Positions 26,221 through 35,323 of a stretch of 64,000 nt of DNA are shown here, piece by piece. Source of the stretch: Mucilaginibacter oryzae (GTDB lineage Bacteria > Bacteroidota > Bacteroidia > Sphingobacteriales > Sphingobacteriaceae); assembly GCF_003148845.1 (NCBI RefSeq), contig NZ_QGHA01000008.1:62001-126000 (forward strand), written 5' to 3'. Position 1 is the stretch's first letter. Every line of letters starts with the position of its first letter. A program made the translations under genes and the position numbers. The notes beneath the pieces were generated by a model. The model was given only the letters and a program-made list of their open reading frames with translations, did not search any database and was not told where the DNA came from.

Positions 26221-28158
26221 TTAAGCTTTACGGCGGATCACCAGCTTTTTATTTTGGGCTTTGGCTATCGCATCCATATAAACCTGCATTTCTGAATACT
26301 TAGCCGCGGGAATAACCTGGTTCTTCAAATTGAATTTAGTGGTGCTTACCACCTGGTTCCTGGCGGCATCATAAACATATTTAACGTCATAGCTACCGTA
26401 GGTAAATTTAAGGTTTTGATTGGCCGGTAGTGTTTCCACCTCAAACCCGGCAGGTAAATTAATGGTAGTAACGCATGTTTTTATCATAGGCACGTTAAAG
26501 TAAAAATCGGTTTTCCGCTTCTCTTCAACCGGAAGTGTCGCCTGCCATAAATCAAAAACCCGTGGTTTATAAAATTGCTTATCGCCCGATAGTACGTCGC
26601 AAAACCTGTCATACTCCAGTTCAAAGCCCACTTCCTTTACTCCATCCTTATCGGTTGACGGCGTAAAACTGAAAACTGATGGCTGACGCATATTCAGCAT
26701 TCTTATTATCCTCGATTTCTGTTCATCTTCTTTCAGGTACATCAGGCCCATATAATCGGCACGGTAATCGCCGGTGCTTAATATTTTAACCTGAGCCTGG
26801 GCGCTGCCGTCTTCATTGAGTTTAATGTGTACTTCGCTGTTAAACTGGTTATCAAAATCTGTGCTCGCCGGGGTTTTCACCAGTTTACCGCCTTCTTCTG
26901 AAACCAAAAGCGCATACCTGTTTTCGGTAAACGGCCCCAGCTTACCAAAAGCCTGCGTTGAGCTGGTGCATTCCAGCCAGGCCGTATCAGTTTTAAACGG
27001 CACACATAATATAACGTGGTTAAAAGGGTCGTTAGGAAACGCCGGATCCGCCGGTTGCATGTTAGAGCCGGCATTAACAATAGCATAGCACGATGGGATG
27101 TTTACAGCTTTAAGCAATGCCGACATATAATTAGACAGTGCTTTACAGTCGCCATATTTTTTTTGATCAACAAAGGTTGCCGGGAAGGGTTTCCAACCGC
27201 CGATACCTAATTGTATGCTTACATACCGTACGTTTTTTTGCATGTATTCATATAAAAACTTCGCCTTTTCCTTGTCAGTTTTAATATCAGCGGTCATTTT
27301 TCGTATTTCCTCCGCACGCTCAGGAGTAAGGCTGTTCACATCTGCATTTAACCGTTGCTGCCATTTGCCATAGCCTTGCCAGGTTGAAATATCGCCTGGT
27401 ACCCCATAAAATTCAAAAGCGGCGGCGGCAAAATAAACCCGGGGTAAAACGCGCCAGCTTTTTGAACCTGCTTCCGGTTTGATTGCCTTTAGGTTACTTA
27501 CTTTCCAGGTGTAACTATCAACTTTGTCGGTTGTAGCCTTTACCGGTTTAATATTGGTGTTGCGGTTTTTATATCTAAAACCCGCATCGCTGTTTATGGA
27601 GATATGATAAGTGGCATTCTGAACCGATTGCTCATAGTCCTGGTAGGCCCATGAACCGAGGTCCATCAGGCTTTTCATGTCGTAGTCAAAAATAAGTTCA
27701 ACAGTGGTTGGATAGGTGGCCACCGTATGGCTTATGGAAAGCATCCGGTCGTCTGTAACCAATGTTTCGTTATCCACTGCCGAACGGTCATACATATCAC
27801 TTTTATGATATTTTTTGATCAAAGTGCCGTCGGCGCCATAAATCCTCATTTCAAACGAGCTCAACGAAACATACTTTTTATTATAAGGTAAAACCATTTC
27901 GGCTTCATGGCTTCCTTTTTCATTTAAAATGGTGATGATGGTATGGTAGTGCTCTTCAGCTCTCCCGGGGCCGGTAATGTTATGATCCTCCAAACTATAA
28001 CGCACCACCGAGTTGGCATCTTCTTTCAATGAATCGGGAATAGTTGAGGCTATATAAAGTTCTTTCGGGATATTTTTTTCCTGCGAAAAACCCTTTCCCT
28101 CCAAAAAAAACAGCGCCGCTACGGTTAGCATCAGCCTGTTAAAATATTTAATACGCAT
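26221..28158 (-). CDS. DUF3857 and transglutaminase-like secreted protein 1
   Basis: The 645-residue product has a signal peptide (residues 1-25, ending GKGFSQ). An N-terminal DUF3857 domain (residues about 60-230) is followed by a transglutaminase-like domain with the Cys in QKKYGDCKALSNYMSALLK (about residue 338) and the His in NDPFNHVILCVPF. A C-terminal DUF2569/DUF3858-like beta region ends the chain. Such two-domain proteins are common and often tandem in Bacteroidota, and their substrates are unknown. It lies eight bases downstream of the similar gene at 28167, so the two form an operon. Confidence 0.9.
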   Translation of the reverse strand: MRIKYFNRLMLTVAALFFLEGKGFSQEKNIPKELYIASTIPDSLKEDANSVVRYSLEDHNITGPGRAEEHYHTIITILNEKGSHEAEMVLPYNKKYVSLSSFEMRIYGADGTLIKKYHKSDMYDRSAVDNETLVTDDRMLSISHTVATYPTTVELIFDYDMKSLMDLGSWAYQDYEQSVQNATYHISINSDAGFRYKNRNTNIKPVKATTDKVDSYTWKVSNLKAIKPEAGSKSWRVLPRVYFAAAAFEFYGVPGDISTWQGYGKWQQRLNADVNSLTPERAEEIRKMTADIKTDKEKAKFLYEYMQKNVRYVSIQLGIGGWKPFPATFVDQKKYGDCKALSNYMSALLKAVNIPSCYAIVNAGSNMQPADPAFPNDPFNHVILCVPFKTDTAWLECTSSTQAFGKLGPFTENRYALLVSEEGGKLVKTPASTDFDNQFNSEVHIKLNEDGSAQAQVKILSTGDYRADYMGLMYLKEDEQKSRIIRMLNMRQPSVFSFTPSTDKDGVKEVGFELEYDRFCDVLSGDKQFYKPRVFDLWQATLPVEEKRKTDFYFNVPMIKTCVTTINLPAGFEVETLPANQNLKFTYGSYDVKYVYDAARNQVVSTTKFNLKNQVIPAAKYSEMQVYMDAIAKAQNKKLVIRRKA

Positions 28159-28166
28159 ACTGCCAG

Positions 28167-30101
28167 CTATGATTTTTTAAGAACAACCTGCTCATTTAAC
28201 ATCTCGAACATTTTTTTCCAGAATTCATGGAACTCCGGGTAGTTCTCCTTGAAAAATATTGTTTTTTTATTGTCGATGCTCAAACGTACCATTAGTGAGC
28301 CATCCTGCTCGGCAATCAAACGTTTAAAAACAATTGATCCATCGGGCATAGCCATACTTACGCTTTTGGGCAACGCATCAACTTTATAACCTGCGGGCAG
28401 TTTAAAAATACCGGTTACATTATAATTGTCGCGGTAACCGAAATCAATATCGGTGGTACGGTTTTCGCTCAGAAAGGGGTTTTTATTTAAATCTGTAAAC
28501 AGGTTCGAATTAAAATAGATATAATTATCGTCTGAACCTGCAAGGTCGAGGTTAAAATCGATATTTTGCCTTACCGGTACAGTATCTACATCTATGTCTT
28601 CTATTTTAAGCGATGAAATTTTCAGGTTGTTGTTATTGCTGCTCAGATTTTCGATGTATTTTTTTTCGCCATCGGTTTTGTAGCTTTTAACAATATTTAT
28701 GCGGTTATAGGCAAAACTGCTGATATCTGCAGCACCGGCCATTTTACCATCCGGCTTAATTTCGGCGTTAATTAAAACTACCTGCCTTACAGGTTCGGCA
28801 TCCTGTAAAAAGGTCATCTCATAAACCTTATCAGCCTTATTCAGCAACAGGCCAAATGAATTTAAAAAATTGGTTGGCACCTGGTTGTACAGGTTGTATT
28901 TGTTACTGGCATCAAGCACATAGTATTTGGCACTGTCAACAGGTATATAAGCTACTGTACTGTTAAACTGGTACGAATTAGGGAAGGCCGGGTTTACGCG
29001 CCCATGCTTACGGGTGCTTACCATCATCGGGTAAACATTTACACCGGTTTTTTGCAGCAGGTGATAAAGGATCAGGTTAATCTCGGTAGCATTTCCCACT
29101 TTTTTCTCCCATGCCTTAACAGTGCCGTCCATGGTGTAGTTGCCGTAGCTCTCATTCCATTTCATAGTATTTTTCACCTCGTTAAAAAGGTAGGCAATAC
29201 GCTCATCATTTGTTTTAAAGGATTTTGCCTTGGCAACAATTGCTTCTTCGCCGGTAAGCTTGCGGTTAAGCTGGTCGCCAAAATCGTCCCACTCCATTAC
29301 GTTTTCACCAACCTTGGTCCAGGTATCCTGATAGCTTTTGGTATAGGTTAAGCGTACACTAAGTAGTTGAAACAGGATGCGTTCCATATTATCGCTTAAA
29401 GCCCCCATATAAGGCTCTTCTTTAACCGATGGAATGTTCATCAACGCCTGGGTATGCGTATTGGTTCCAGAGGTTTTGTCTACCACAAAAGGATAGTGCA
29501 GATTTTGGAGGTTTTTATAAGTCAATATATCGGGTATGTTGGTGTTTAATTCGCTGTAACGTGTTGGAATGGTACTCTGAAAATACCAGTCGGGAAAGTT
29601 GCCGATGTTGGTAGAAGTTAAGCGATATTTAAACTCTAAAATGCTGCCCGGTTTAACATTGGGGAATGAAAATACAACAGCCGAGCGGTATTTATCCACA
29701 GATTCGGTAAAGATCTGTTTTCTGTCCACTTTTACGGGTACAATAGCACCATTCTCCAGATTGATAGTCTGGGCCTCCACGCCGGTAATAAACTGGGAAT
29801 GATTATAACTCAGGTACTCCACACGCACGTTAGCCGCGTCTTTACCGCGATCATTAAACACCTTAATGCGTTTATGACGCTCGAACACAATTTGATATTG
29901 GGTGTCAAAATATACCTCGCCTTTGTCAAAAAGGATCTCGGCATTAGCATCAGGTTCAAAATCGCATTTGGTCATTTCCAGGTCGGCCTTGTCAACTTTA
30001 CCGAACGATTTGGTAACCGGTATAGCGACGGGAGCAGGGGCTTGTGCTTTGGCAACTGTAACAAGAGCAGCCAAAGCCATAAGGGTAAGGAACTTATTCA
30101 T
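28167..30101 (-). CDS. DUF3857 and transglutaminase-like secreted protein 2
   Basis: This 644-residue paralogue of the next gene has a signal peptide (MNKFLTLMALAALVTVAKAQ), DUF3857 (KRIKVFNDRGKDAANVRVEY, LEFKYRLTS) and a transglutaminase-like core. The catalytic Cys position seems changed: the usual GDCK is here GNATEINLILYHLLQK, with Asn/Ala in place of Asp-Cys. If the alignment is right it is an inactive relative. It is the first gene of the pair with 26221, and a 418-base divergent spacer precedes it. The two are close enough in size to have arisen by tandem duplication. Confidence 0.88.
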   Translation of the reverse strand: MNKFLTLMALAALVTVAKAQAPAPVAIPVTKSFGKVDKADLEMTKCDFEPDANAEILFDKGEVYFDTQYQIVFERHKRIKVFNDRGKDAANVRVEYLSYNHSQFITGVEAQTINLENGAIVPVKVDRKQIFTESVDKYRSAVVFSFPNVKPGSILEFKYRLTSTNIGNFPDWYFQSTIPTRYSELNTNIPDILTYKNLQNLHYPFVVDKTSGTNTHTQALMNIPSVKEEPYMGALSDNMERILFQLLSVRLTYTKSYQDTWTKVGENVMEWDDFGDQLNRKLTGEEAIVAKAKSFKTNDERIAYLFNEVKNTMKWNESYGNYTMDGTVKAWEKKVGNATEINLILYHLLQKTGVNVYPMMVSTRKHGRVNPAFPNSYQFNSTVAYIPVDSAKYYVLDASNKYNLYNQVPTNFLNSFGLLLNKADKVYEMTFLQDAEPVRQVVLINAEIKPDGKMAGAADISSFAYNRINIVKSYKTDGEKKYIENLSSNNNNLKISSLKIEDIDVDTVPVRQNIDFNLDLAGSDDNYIYFNSNLFTDLNKNPFLSENRTTDIDFGYRDNYNVTGIFKLPAGYKVDALPKSVSMAMPDGSIVFKRLIAEQDGSLMVRLSIDNKKTIFFKENYPEFHEFWKKMFEMLNEQVVLKKS

Positions 30102-30519
30102 TTTAAATTAATAGGATTTCGGTTAGTTGTGAATTATGAGCAGTTACAGTGCTTAATGATGCCTTGAGCTTAGGCATTAAACACATAGTTAATAGTTAAA
30201 TAACTGTTTTGAGTTTATTTTATCAGATGATTGTAAATGTAAAATCAGATCTGAGCCGGCGATAGGGTTACTGTGCCGGGCTAATTTGTTGGATGTTAAA
30301 AGCCTGTTCATTGCAATAAGGTTTGATGGGCACTAAGATAGCAATAAAACAATATTGTTACATAGGGGATTGAACCGCCTTTTTATTATTCTTTCGAAAA
30401 ATATTGGGCTATGCTGCCCAATGGCATTAACTTATGTTATTTTGGCATTAAATTTTTATTTGAAGCGCCGGTTTACGTACATTTAATTAACTGGCATTGG
30501 GATTGATATACTGTAATTA
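30102..30519. other. Divergent intergenic region, no gene seen
   Basis: This 418-base AT-rich spacer separates two divergent genes and must hold both promoters, but no full TAnnTTTG box with spacing stands out. A small hairpin ATTGGGC/GCCCAAT lies at 30403-30422. No heptamer array or RNA gene is recognised. Confidence 0.5.
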
Positions 30520-31704
30520 ATGAGACAAAAATTTTATGATACTGCTGTGAAGCAGGAGAAAGCTGTATTGGTAGGTGTAATAACACCCGATGAAACTGAC
30601 GAAATGGAGAAGGAATACCTGGAAGAACTGGAGTTTTTAGCCAGTACGGCTGGGGCTTTAACTGTTGACCATTTTACGCAGAAATTACAGCGACCAGATA
30701 GGGCAACTTTTGTAGGCTCGGGTAAGCTTGAAGAAATTAAGGCTTACGTTAAGGAAGAAGAGATTGATATTGTTATTTTTGATGACGGCCTTTCGCCATC
30801 GCAACTACGTAATATTGAGAATGAATTACAGGTAAAGATCCTTGATCGTAATAACCTAATCCTTGATATTTTTGCCAGCCGCGCACAAACCGCGCAGGCT
30901 AAAACCCAGGTTGAACTGGCCCAGCTACAATACCTGTTACCCCGCCTTACCCGCCTCTGGACACACCTTGAACGCCAGAAAGGTGGTATTGGTATGCGCG
31001 GCCCGGGTGAATCGCAAATTGAAACCGACCGCCGTTTGATCCTCAATAAAATCTCCCTGCTTAAAGATAAACTGAAGCAAATTGACAGGCAAAACGAAAC
31101 CCAACGCAAAAACCGACACCAGTTGGTGCGTACGGCTTTGGTGGGGTATACCAACGTGGGTAAATCAACCATTTTGAATATGATTGCCAAATCGGAGGTG
31201 CTTGCCGAAAACAAACTATTTGCCACACTGGATACTACGGTGAGGAAAGTTGTTATCGAGAACCTGCCCTTCCTGATGTCGGACACGGTAGGGTTTATCC
31301 GAAAGCTGCCTCACCATTTGGTTGAATGTTTCAAATCAACACTTGATGAAACCCGCGAAGCGGATATCCTGATCCATGTGGTGGATATCTCGCACCCTAA
31401 TTTTGAAGACCAGATCCGCACGGTGAATGAAACTTTGAAAGATATCGGCGCTATTGATAAGCGGATTATTACGGTATTTAATAAAGTGGATGCCTTTAAA
31501 CCCGAGGATCATTTGGTTGAAACCCAGGGCGAGCCTTTAACGCTTGAAGATTTTAAACATAGCTGGATGGCCAAAAATAACGCGCCGGCCATATTTATTT
31601 CGGCTACCAAAAAGGAGAATGTGGATGAGTTTAGGACTTTGCTTTACAAAGAGGTGAAAGCTATCCATACCGAGAGGTATCCGTACGATCAGTTGTTGTA
31701 TTGA
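30520..31704 (+). CDS. hflX: GTPase HflX (ribosome-associated)
   Basis: HflX is an Obg-HflX superfamily GTPase that splits or rescues stalled ribosomes. The N-terminal domain includes TFVGSGKLEEIKAYV and DDGLSPSQLRNIENEL; a coiled segment with GGIGMRGPGESQIETDRR links to the G domain. G1 is VGYTNVGKSTI, G3 DTVGFIRKLPHHLVE, G4 NKVD, G5 region FISATKKENV. The length, 394 residues, is typical. Its stop lies two bases from that of the opposing gene. Confidence 0.97.
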   Translation: MRQKFYDTAVKQEKAVLVGVITPDETDEMEKEYLEELEFLASTAGALTVDHFTQKLQRPDRATFVGSGKLEEIKAYVKEEEIDIVIFDDGLSPSQLRNIENELQVKILDRNNLILDIFASRAQTAQAKTQVELAQLQYLLPRLTRLWTHLERQKGGIGMRGPGESQIETDRRLILNKISLLKDKLKQIDRQNETQRKNRHQLVRTALVGYTNVGKSTILNMIAKSEVLAENKLFATLDTTVRKVVIENLPFLMSDTVGFIRKLPHHLVECFKSTLDETREADILIHVVDISHPNFEDQIRTVNETLKDIGAIDKRIITVFNKVDAFKPEDHLVETQGEPLTLEDFKHSWMAKNNAPAIFISATKKENVDEFRTLLYKEVKAIHTERYPYDQLLY

Positions 31705-31706
31705 GG

Positions 31707-32912
31707 CTACTTACCAACAGGAGTGTACTGATAAACCACTTCATAAGGCTTATCCACCCATTTTTTAGGGATGCTACCTATATTTAGGTTTTCGGCCTGG
31801 GGGGTAGGTTCGCAAAACGAGTACACCCGCCCTTTGTAAATTATTGGTTTGCCTATGGGTTTATCAAACTGAACAGCCATTGTAATGTGGGTAGGATATA
31901 AAACGGCTATCATAGGTAAATCATAAATCTCCTTCACGAGGTAAAAAAACAGGGCGGCTCTGTCATCGCAATCGCTGTATTTCGCAAACAGCGTTTCCTC
32001 GGGCGACAGGCGCTTTTCTTTGCCGAAGTTTTCTTCGTCTGTTTCATACAAAAAGGCGTAGCGGGTAAAGCGCATCAGGTAGTCTACGCCTTTTTTCTGA
32101 TCCATATTTTTAACATTCTTTTTAAGCAGGGGGATCAGCGAACCATAAGTTTCCTTGCTCATGGGGATGTTAAAATACGATTCGAAATCAACCACAGGAT
32201 AGTTGGCAAATATGGTTTCAACATCTTTATTCAGTTTGATGTTAAAATAGTAAACCTTGTGTTGATAGGTAAACTGAAGCTCCTTATCAACATAGCTGGC
32301 CGGACTAAAATCGGGCATCCGGGTTATTTTGTATGAAAATGCTTTGATAGCCCCGTGAACATTGATATTAACCGGAACAGGCGGATCCTGGTTTAAATTG
32401 GTGTTCGGATAATCGTGATAATTGAGGCAGATATATTTTTTATCACCCACCATAAAAAACGGGATATCTTCAACATCCTCATCATTCAGTACATAAAAAA
32501 TAACCTTGGTTGATGTAAGTGCCAGCCGGGCGTCATACCCGGAATGTGTAAGCAGAAACCATTTGTAGAGGGTATAGCGTGCATAATTATCCTCTTTGCG
32601 GCTGATTTGTTGCGCTGTTTTGCGGATAAGCTGGAAGTAAAGCCAGTCGCTCAGTTCATAGCGCTGCTGAAATGTTTTTAATGAATCGATTACCGATCGA
32701 TAATTGGATAAGCTTACCTTTTGATAAAAAGCCTTTACATCTTTTGAAGTGAGTTGCTGCGGGGCATCAACCCACATAGCGCTCTCAACAGGGGCATCGA
32801 AGGTTCCTTCATAAAAGTCAAAACGAAGCCTTTGATCTTTATGTTGGCCGTACGCGAAAGTCAATGAAAAGATCAGCAGTAATGTAAACCATACATTAGG
32901 CAGCCGTATCAT
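31707..32912 (-). CDS. Secreted transglutaminase-like hypothetical protein
   Basis: A 401-residue product with a signal peptide (IRLPNVWFTLLLIFSLTFAYGQ). In the C-terminal half KYSDCDDRAALFFYLVKEI gives a transglutaminase-type Cys near residue 315, and PTHITMAVQFDKP and YSFCEPTPQ could supply the His and Asp/Glu of a triad. I do not recognise a named family, but the fold call is reasonable. It converges on hflX with two bases between the stops. It is the third such protein in 7 kb; sequence outside the active site does not look like the other two. Confidence 0.7.
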   Translation of the reverse strand: MIRLPNVWFTLLLIFSLTFAYGQHKDQRLRFDFYEGTFDAPVESAMWVDAPQQLTSKDVKAFYQKVSLSNYRSVIDSLKTFQQRYELSDWLYFQLIRKTAQQISRKEDNYARYTLYKWFLLTHSGYDARLALTSTKVIFYVLNDEDVEDIPFFMVGDKKYICLNYHDYPNTNLNQDPPVPVNINVHGAIKAFSYKITRMPDFSPASYVDKELQFTYQHKVYYFNIKLNKDVETIFANYPVVDFESYFNIPMSKETYGSLIPLLKKNVKNMDQKKGVDYLMRFTRYAFLYETDEENFGKEKRLSPEETLFAKYSDCDDRAALFFYLVKEIYDLPMIAVLYPTHITMAVQFDKPIGKPIIYKGRVYSFCEPTPQAENLNIGSIPKKWVDKPYEVVYQYTPVGK

Positions 32913-32990
32913 GAAGTTTATGATTGGTATATTAAATATACGTAATTATAAAACAAAGCGCACGTTAATTGTAAAATATTTATACGCGGG

Positions 32991-33452
32991 TTATTTCGCC
33001 GGGGTGTGTAGCATATCGGGCGATATACGTTTCACTTCCATAAAAACTTGATGGAGGTGATCAAAATCTTTATCGGTGGTTACTAAGGTTAAACCGAGCA
33101 ATGCTGCCGTTGAGGCTATCCACAAATCGTTTTTACCCATATTGCGTGGTGTGGCAAAGCTATAATCTTGAAAGGACGGGTTGCGGCGCTGAGAGTAGGC
33201 ATCTATTTGTGAGTAGGAATTAACCAAAATTTGCGTTGCCTCAATCTGATAACATTCATCAATTATCGGTTGAATAAAATCCCATTTTTCTTTTGTCCAA
33301 TTATTTTGAAGTGCAATAGACCGCAATTCGGCTATGGTAACAACGGAAACATATAACTGCCGGTTATCCGGGTTAATAACCGTGCTTAACAACTTCGATT
33401 TAGGGTTTCTTGAGATGAAAACGAAAATATTGGTATCAAGCAGTAAATTCAT
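32991..33452 (-). CDS. VapC-like PIN-domain toxin
   Basis: PIN-domain toxins are RNases that cut tRNA or rRNA. The 153-residue protein starts NLLLDTNIFVFIS (first catalytic Asp), has VTIAELRSIAL with the conserved Glu, then MGKNDLWIASTAALLGLTLVTTDKDFDHL with the remaining acidic residues. The four-acid set is complete, so it may be active. It overlaps the upstream antitoxin gene by four bases (33449-33452, ATGA), the usual coupling. The 3' end is 79 bases from the next gene. Confidence 0.92.
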   Translation of the reverse strand: MNLLLDTNIFVFISRNPKSKLLSTVINPDNRQLYVSVVTIAELRSIALQNNWTKEKWDFIQPIIDECYQIEATQILVNSYSQIDAYSQRRNPSFQDYSFATPRNMGKNDLWIASTAALLGLTLVTTDKDFDHLHQVFMEVKRISPDMLHTPAK

Positions 33453-33682
33453 CTTTTCTCTCTCAAAATTTCGAGTGCAGCTTTAACATCTTCATCTGTT
33501 AAAAAACCTTCATCAGGTAAAGCTTCAAGCGCTCTTTCGATATTCTCTGGTTTTTTTCCCATTTTATTGGCAAAGGCTGTTGCACCGCCTGCAGCTAAAA
33601 TCTCTTCTACCGAATATGATTCAGGTATAGGCGGCATATACGGAGTTTTAAGTTCCTCTACCTTAAGTTTTGTCGTCTTCAT
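33449..33682 (-). CDS. Antitoxin partner of the PIN toxin
   Basis: The 77-residue product starts MKTTKLKVEELKTPYMPPIP. ATG 33682 is chosen because AGGAGG (33695-33690 on the minus strand) lies eight bases upstream; a longer frame from 33748 would cross the promoter. No classical DNA-binding fold is obvious; the middle (EEILAAGGATAFANKMGK) and the acidic C-terminus (PDEGFLTDEDVKAALEIL) resemble small antitoxins that wrap their toxin. Function is inferred from overlap with the PIN gene and size. Confidence 0.75.
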   Translation of the reverse strand: MKTTKLKVEELKTPYMPPIPESYSVEEILAAGGATAFANKMGKKPENIERALEALPDEGFLTDEDVKAALEILREKR

Positions 33683-33689
33683 TTTTAAT

Positions 33690-33706
33690 CCTCCTAAACA
33701 AATATA
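33690..33706 (-). promoter_or_regulatory. Promoter -7 box and strong Shine-Dalgarno of the TA pair
   Basis: On the minus strand TATATTTG (33706-33699) fits TAnnTTTG and is followed within four bases by AGGAGG (33695-33690), which is rare in Bacteroidota and fixes the start at 33682. No good -33 box is seen. The very short leader implies efficient translation of the antitoxin. Confidence 0.6.
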
Positions 33707-33749
33707 CTCAAATAACACAAGTGTATTTACATGTTCAGCCAAATACAAA

Positions 33750-34619
33750 TCAATCCGTTAAAAATATCCCATCCTTTATCCCGGGTATAATTCCCTTCTC
33801 CAACGCTGTATCAAACATCAAATTAATCGCCTTACGTCCTTCTACGCCCAAATCAACCGAGTATTGATTTACATAAAGCTCGATGTGTTTGTACATCACT
33901 TCTTCGCTCATCTCCTGCGCGTGCCGGCGGATAAAATCCAACCCCGATTTGGGGTTGGCAAAAGCAAACTCCACAGATTTACGCAGCACCCGGTTTATTT
34001 TATGCTGAACATCCAACGGCAAATTACGGTTGGCTACAATGCCCCCAAGGGGGATAGCGCAGCCGGTACGTTTTTCCCAGTAATCGCCAAGATCAATGAT
34101 TTTTTTAAGCCCTTTATTTTGATAGGTAAAGCGGTTTTCATGAATAATGAGGCCTATATCGATGCGGCTATCCAGCACAGCATCTTCAATATCTGAAAAT
34201 ACGAGTTCCTGTTTATTGGTAGCTTCCGGAAAAGCCAGGCCTAAAAGGAAGTTAGCGGTGGTGTATTTTCCGGGGATGCCGATCAGCGGATTCCTGCTTC
34301 CTGATTTTGGATCGTTAATCAGGTTTTTCTCCAAATCCGAAATCGAAATTTCCAAATCCGAAATTAACAAAGGTCCTACGCCAAACCCAAGTGCGCTGCC
34401 CGAATTAAGCAATACATATTTATCCGTTACATAAGCAAAGGCATGGTAACTCAGTTTGGTAATATCCAGTTCGCCACGAAAAGCCTTTTGGTTCAGCGTT
34501 TCCACATCATCATAAAACACCTCAAATTCCAGGCCTTCGGTATCAATTTTATGATGGATGAGGGCATCAAAAATAAAAGTATCGTTAGGGCAGGGCGAAA
34601 ATCCGAGTGTTAGTTTCAT
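33750..34619 (-). CDS. mqnD: 1,4-dihydroxy-6-naphthoate synthase with repeat-derived insert
   Basis: MqnD converts cyclic de-hypoxanthine futalosine to 1,4-dihydroxy-6-naphthoate in the futalosine route to menaquinone. Family signs are LGFSPCPNDTFIFDAL at the start, GELDITKLSYHAFAYV, GPLLIS, IGIPGKYTTANFLL and GCAIPLGGIVANR. Between GPLLIS (residue 87) and IGIPGK (from 113) lies a stretch with a seven-residue repeat, ISDLEIS/ISDLEKN, encoded by 7-bp repeat DNA of the intergenic type. The family usually has a shorter loop here, so this looks like an in-frame insertion. The 289 residues are a little above the usual 270-280. It lies 11 bases after mqnB. Confidence 0.93.
   Translation of the reverse strand: MKLTLGFSPCPNDTFIFDALIHHKIDTEGLEFEVFYDDVETLNQKAFRGELDITKLSYHAFAYVTDKYVLLNSGSALGFGVGPLLISDLEISISDLEKNLINDPKSGSRNPLIGIPGKYTTANFLLGLAFPEATNKQELVFSDIEDAVLDSRIDIGLIIHENRFTYQNKGLKKIIDLGDYWEKRTGCAIPLGGIVANRNLPLDVQHKINRVLRKSVEFAFANPKSGLDFIRRHAQEMSEEVMYKHIELYVNQYSVDLGVEGRKAINLMFDTALEKGIIPGIKDGIFLTD
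34331..34365. repeat. Heptamer array inside mqnD (GATTTCG dialect)
   Basis: Five 7-mers, read on the coding strand AATTTCG, GATTTGG, AAATTTC, GATTTCG, GATTTGG, lie in the mqnD reading frame. They match locus I at 20484-20518. Because three 7-mers equal seven codons, the peptide also repeats every seven residues. Related words continue toward 34281. Confidence 0.85.
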
Positions 34620-34630
34620 GGCGAAGTAGA

Positions 34631-35251
34631 TTACGTGTTAATGATCCGGCTAAGCAGGTCGGTTGCAAAGGTATTCAGATTTTTAATGGCCAGCCCGATG
34701 TTCCATGCCTCCCGGTTACGCTTTTCCACATAATTTGACACTGCCCTGATTTGCATGCAGGGCACATTCATTTGCCGGCAGGCATAAAAAAAGGCGGCGC
34801 CTTCCATGCTCTCCAACTGCGGATTTAAACGTTCCCGTATTTTTTTTATAGATGGTTCATGCCCGTGCACCGTATTTACGGTTACAGCCCGTGCTTTCTT
34901 TAAATAAAAACCCGGATAAACCTCATGAAGCGAGGTTGTAGGTGTAAAACGGCTTTCACCAAAACCAAGCGTATCGATATTGATAAACGCCTCATCATCC
35001 TGCGCGCCCAGTTCGGAAAAAGTATCTTCGGTAACCTCCAGCACATCGCCTAAATTGAAATTACGGTCGAAACTACCGGCTATTCCCAGGTTAATGGCCA
35101 GATCATAAGCATGGTTGCTGAGTTGCCGGGCAATGCCGAAGGCTGTGGGCACCATGCCTGCACCGGTAATCAATACGTCGGCCTTGCGGCCAAACGCGTT
35201 CATCAAGGGCTCCACTTCAAATTTGGTTGCTGCAACAATGAGTATAAGCAT
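34631..35251 (-). CDS. mqnB: Futalosine hydrolase
   Basis: MqnB removes hypoxanthine from futalosine in the alternative menaquinone pathway. The 206-residue nucleoside-phosphorylase-type protein begins ILIVAATKFEVEPLMNAFG, has the conserved VLITGAGMVPTAFGIARQL and LAINLGIAGSFDRNF, and near the C-terminus ESMEGAAFFYACRQMNVPCM, the ribose-binding Glu-Ser-Met-Glu motif. It is the first gene of mqnB-mqnD, divergent from the queD-like gene. The other mqn genes are not in the window. Confidence 0.93.
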   Translation of the reverse strand: MLILIVAATKFEVEPLMNAFGRKADVLITGAGMVPTAFGIARQLSNHAYDLAINLGIAGSFDRNFNLGDVLEVTEDTFSELGAQDDEAFINIDTLGFGESRFTPTTSLHEVYPGFYLKKARAVTVNTVHGHEPSIKKIRERLNPQLESMEGAAFFYACRQMNVPCMQIRAVSNYVEKRNREAWNIGLAIKNLNTFATDLLSRIINT

Positions 35252-35302
35252 ATTGCATTATTTTGACAGCTAATATAAAACAACTCACCTGCTTTTGTTT
35301 TG

Positions 35303-35310
35303 TATATTTG
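35303..35310 (+). promoter_or_regulatory. -7 box upstream of the queD-like gene
   Basis: TATATTTG fits TAnnTTTG and lies 13 bases before the first likely start codon. It excludes the upstream ATG at 35300 as a start. No convincing -33 box is visible. Confidence 0.55.
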
Positions 35311-35323
35311 CACCCAATTTGTT

